This document shows positions 41,706 to 42,013 of a DNA stretch of 42,013 nt, in pieces. The notes beneath the pieces are model-generated. The model had not been told where the DNA came from. It did no database searches and saw only the letters and a list, made by a program, of their open reading frames with translations. Numbering within the stretch: the first letter of the stretch is position 1; each line of letters starts with the position of its first letter. The translations under genes and the position numbers were made by a program. The stretch is from assembly GCA_934661375.1 (NCBI GenBank), contig CAKUJH010000030.1, positions 1 to 42,013 of the forward strand. Direction: 5' to 3'. Source of the DNA: an uncultured Victivallales bacterium. Lineage in GTDB: Bacteria > Verrucomicrobiota > Lentisphaeria > Victivallales > UBA1829.

Positions 41706-41915
41706 TATGCATTCCTCTTTTTGTGCTATATAAAGTATACACAGATTTTTAGGAATTGCAAGAGCAAAAAATAAAAAAATCAGAAATTTATGTCTTATTT
41801 ATATGACACACTCTGATTCAGGGCAGAGGCCCGGAAATAAAAATTACGGGGGCAGACAGATGATTTAGACAGATGACCGCTCCGGAAAAAGATCCGGAGC
41901 AGTCATTTTTCTGCG
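41706..41915. other. Non-coding gap with promoter, short repeats and a hairpin
   Basis: From 41762 to 41850 the sequence is A/T-rich and holds no gene. A 10-mer AGACAGATGA is repeated at 41854-41863 and 41867-41876. A 12-bp hairpin with one G-U pair follows at 41875-41904, then T-run 41906-41910 on the plus strand. On the minus strand this hairpin lies 11 bases after the stop of the right-edge gene and could end its transcript. Confidence 0.5.
41734..41761 (-). promoter_or_regulatory. Promoter of the regulator-pseudopilin-hydrolase operon
   Basis: On the minus strand TTGCAA (41761-41756), 16 bases, TATACT (41739-41734), 28 bases before the ATG at 41705. Confidence 0.65.
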
Positions 41916-42013
41916 TCAGGAGAGCAGTTTCAATTGTTCCGGAACGCGGGCTTGGAATTTGCCGGAACGCTCGGCTTCCACTTCCACCGGACCGAAGGGC
42001 GTCGGTACTTTGC
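41916..42013 (-). CDS. C-terminal end of a protein cut by the right edge
   Basis: The last 32 residues of a minus-strand protein end KVPTPFGPVEVEAERSGKFQ...PEQLKLLS and stop at 41916-41918. The pattern of a short beta strand (FGPVEVEAERSG), turn, then a final VPEQ strand is like the C-terminal beta-sandwich domains of rhamnosidase and other glycoside hydrolases, but 32 residues are too few to be certain. It ends upstream of the regulator promoter, consistent with a neighbouring carbohydrate gene. Confidence 0.6.
   Translation of the reverse strand, partial: KVPTPFGPVEVEAERSGKFQARVPEQLKLLS

Noticed and set aside
41854..41876. Two copies of AGACAGATGA as the start of a repeat array
   Set aside because: Only two copies, 13-base period; no CRISPR-like spacers.

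Overview
The window looks like a chromosomal segment of a Gram-negative anaerobe of the PVC superphylum, most probably Lentisphaerota (Victivallis-like). Four things point that way. A DUF1549/DUF1553-type protein (16145-14523) belongs to a family concentrated in Planctomycetes, Verrucomicrobia and Lentisphaerae. A regulator / pseudopilin / glycoside-hydrolase module (41705-37635) has a layout typical of Victivallis-type genomes. An ECF sigma factor is paired with a membrane Ser/Thr kinase. LptE-like and BamD-like proteins imply an outer membrane, and an indolepyruvate:ferredoxin oxidoreductase implies anaerobic, ferredoxin-linked metabolism. The assignment is an inference from gene content; no rRNA or tRNA is present to test it. 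I saw no insertion sequence, prophage or CRISPR array.

Layout. 1-1103: an edge fragment and an orphan zeta-toxin-like P-loop kinase with a palindromic operator. 1266-4671 (minus): a translationally coupled set of mutarotase-like protein, MurC ligase and secreted TPR protein. 4832-8900 (plus): a small unknown protein, then the iorB-paaK-iorA operon for aryl-keto-acid oxidation and aryl-CoA chemistry. 8893-11058 (minus): ECF sigma factor plus a transmembrane kinase with degenerate motifs. 11289-16145 (minus): a three-gene operon of DUF1549-type, pre-peptidase C-terminal and double Rid/chorismatase-like proteins. 16236-18438 (minus): CsoR-type metal sensor and soft-metal P1B-ATPase with two matching operators. 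18526-20201 (minus): BamD-like and LptE-like envelope proteins.

20456-23400 (plus): leuA and a D-Ala-D-Ala carboxypeptidase. 23625-27332 (plus): a nitronate monooxygenase/FabK-like flavoprotein, hpt, glycyl-tRNA synthetase and a small secreted protein. 27395-30318: a methyltransferase, then an AraC-type regulator divergent from an FAD oxidoreductase. 30473-35452 (plus): a small membrane protein, a sodium:solute symporter with an unusual insert, and a CPA2 antiporter fused to a PTS EIIA domain. 35527-36364 (minus): a second ECF sigma factor, paralogous to the first, with a tiny zinc-finger anti-sigma-like partner. 36465-42013 (minus): a Gfo/Idh/MocA oxidoreductase behind a long inverted repeat, then the carbohydrate module (GntR/LacI regulator, pseudopilin, GH123/DUF4091-like protein) and the C-terminal end of another protein at the right edge.

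Genes are tightly packed, with many ATGA/GTGA overlaps. Promoters follow an unusually uniform TTGAMA-N16/17-TATATT pattern. The most interesting items are the kinase/ECF pair together with the second paralogous ECF unit, the regulator-pseudopilin-hydrolase module, the DUF1549-PPC-Rid operon, and several long palindromes placed exactly over promoters.
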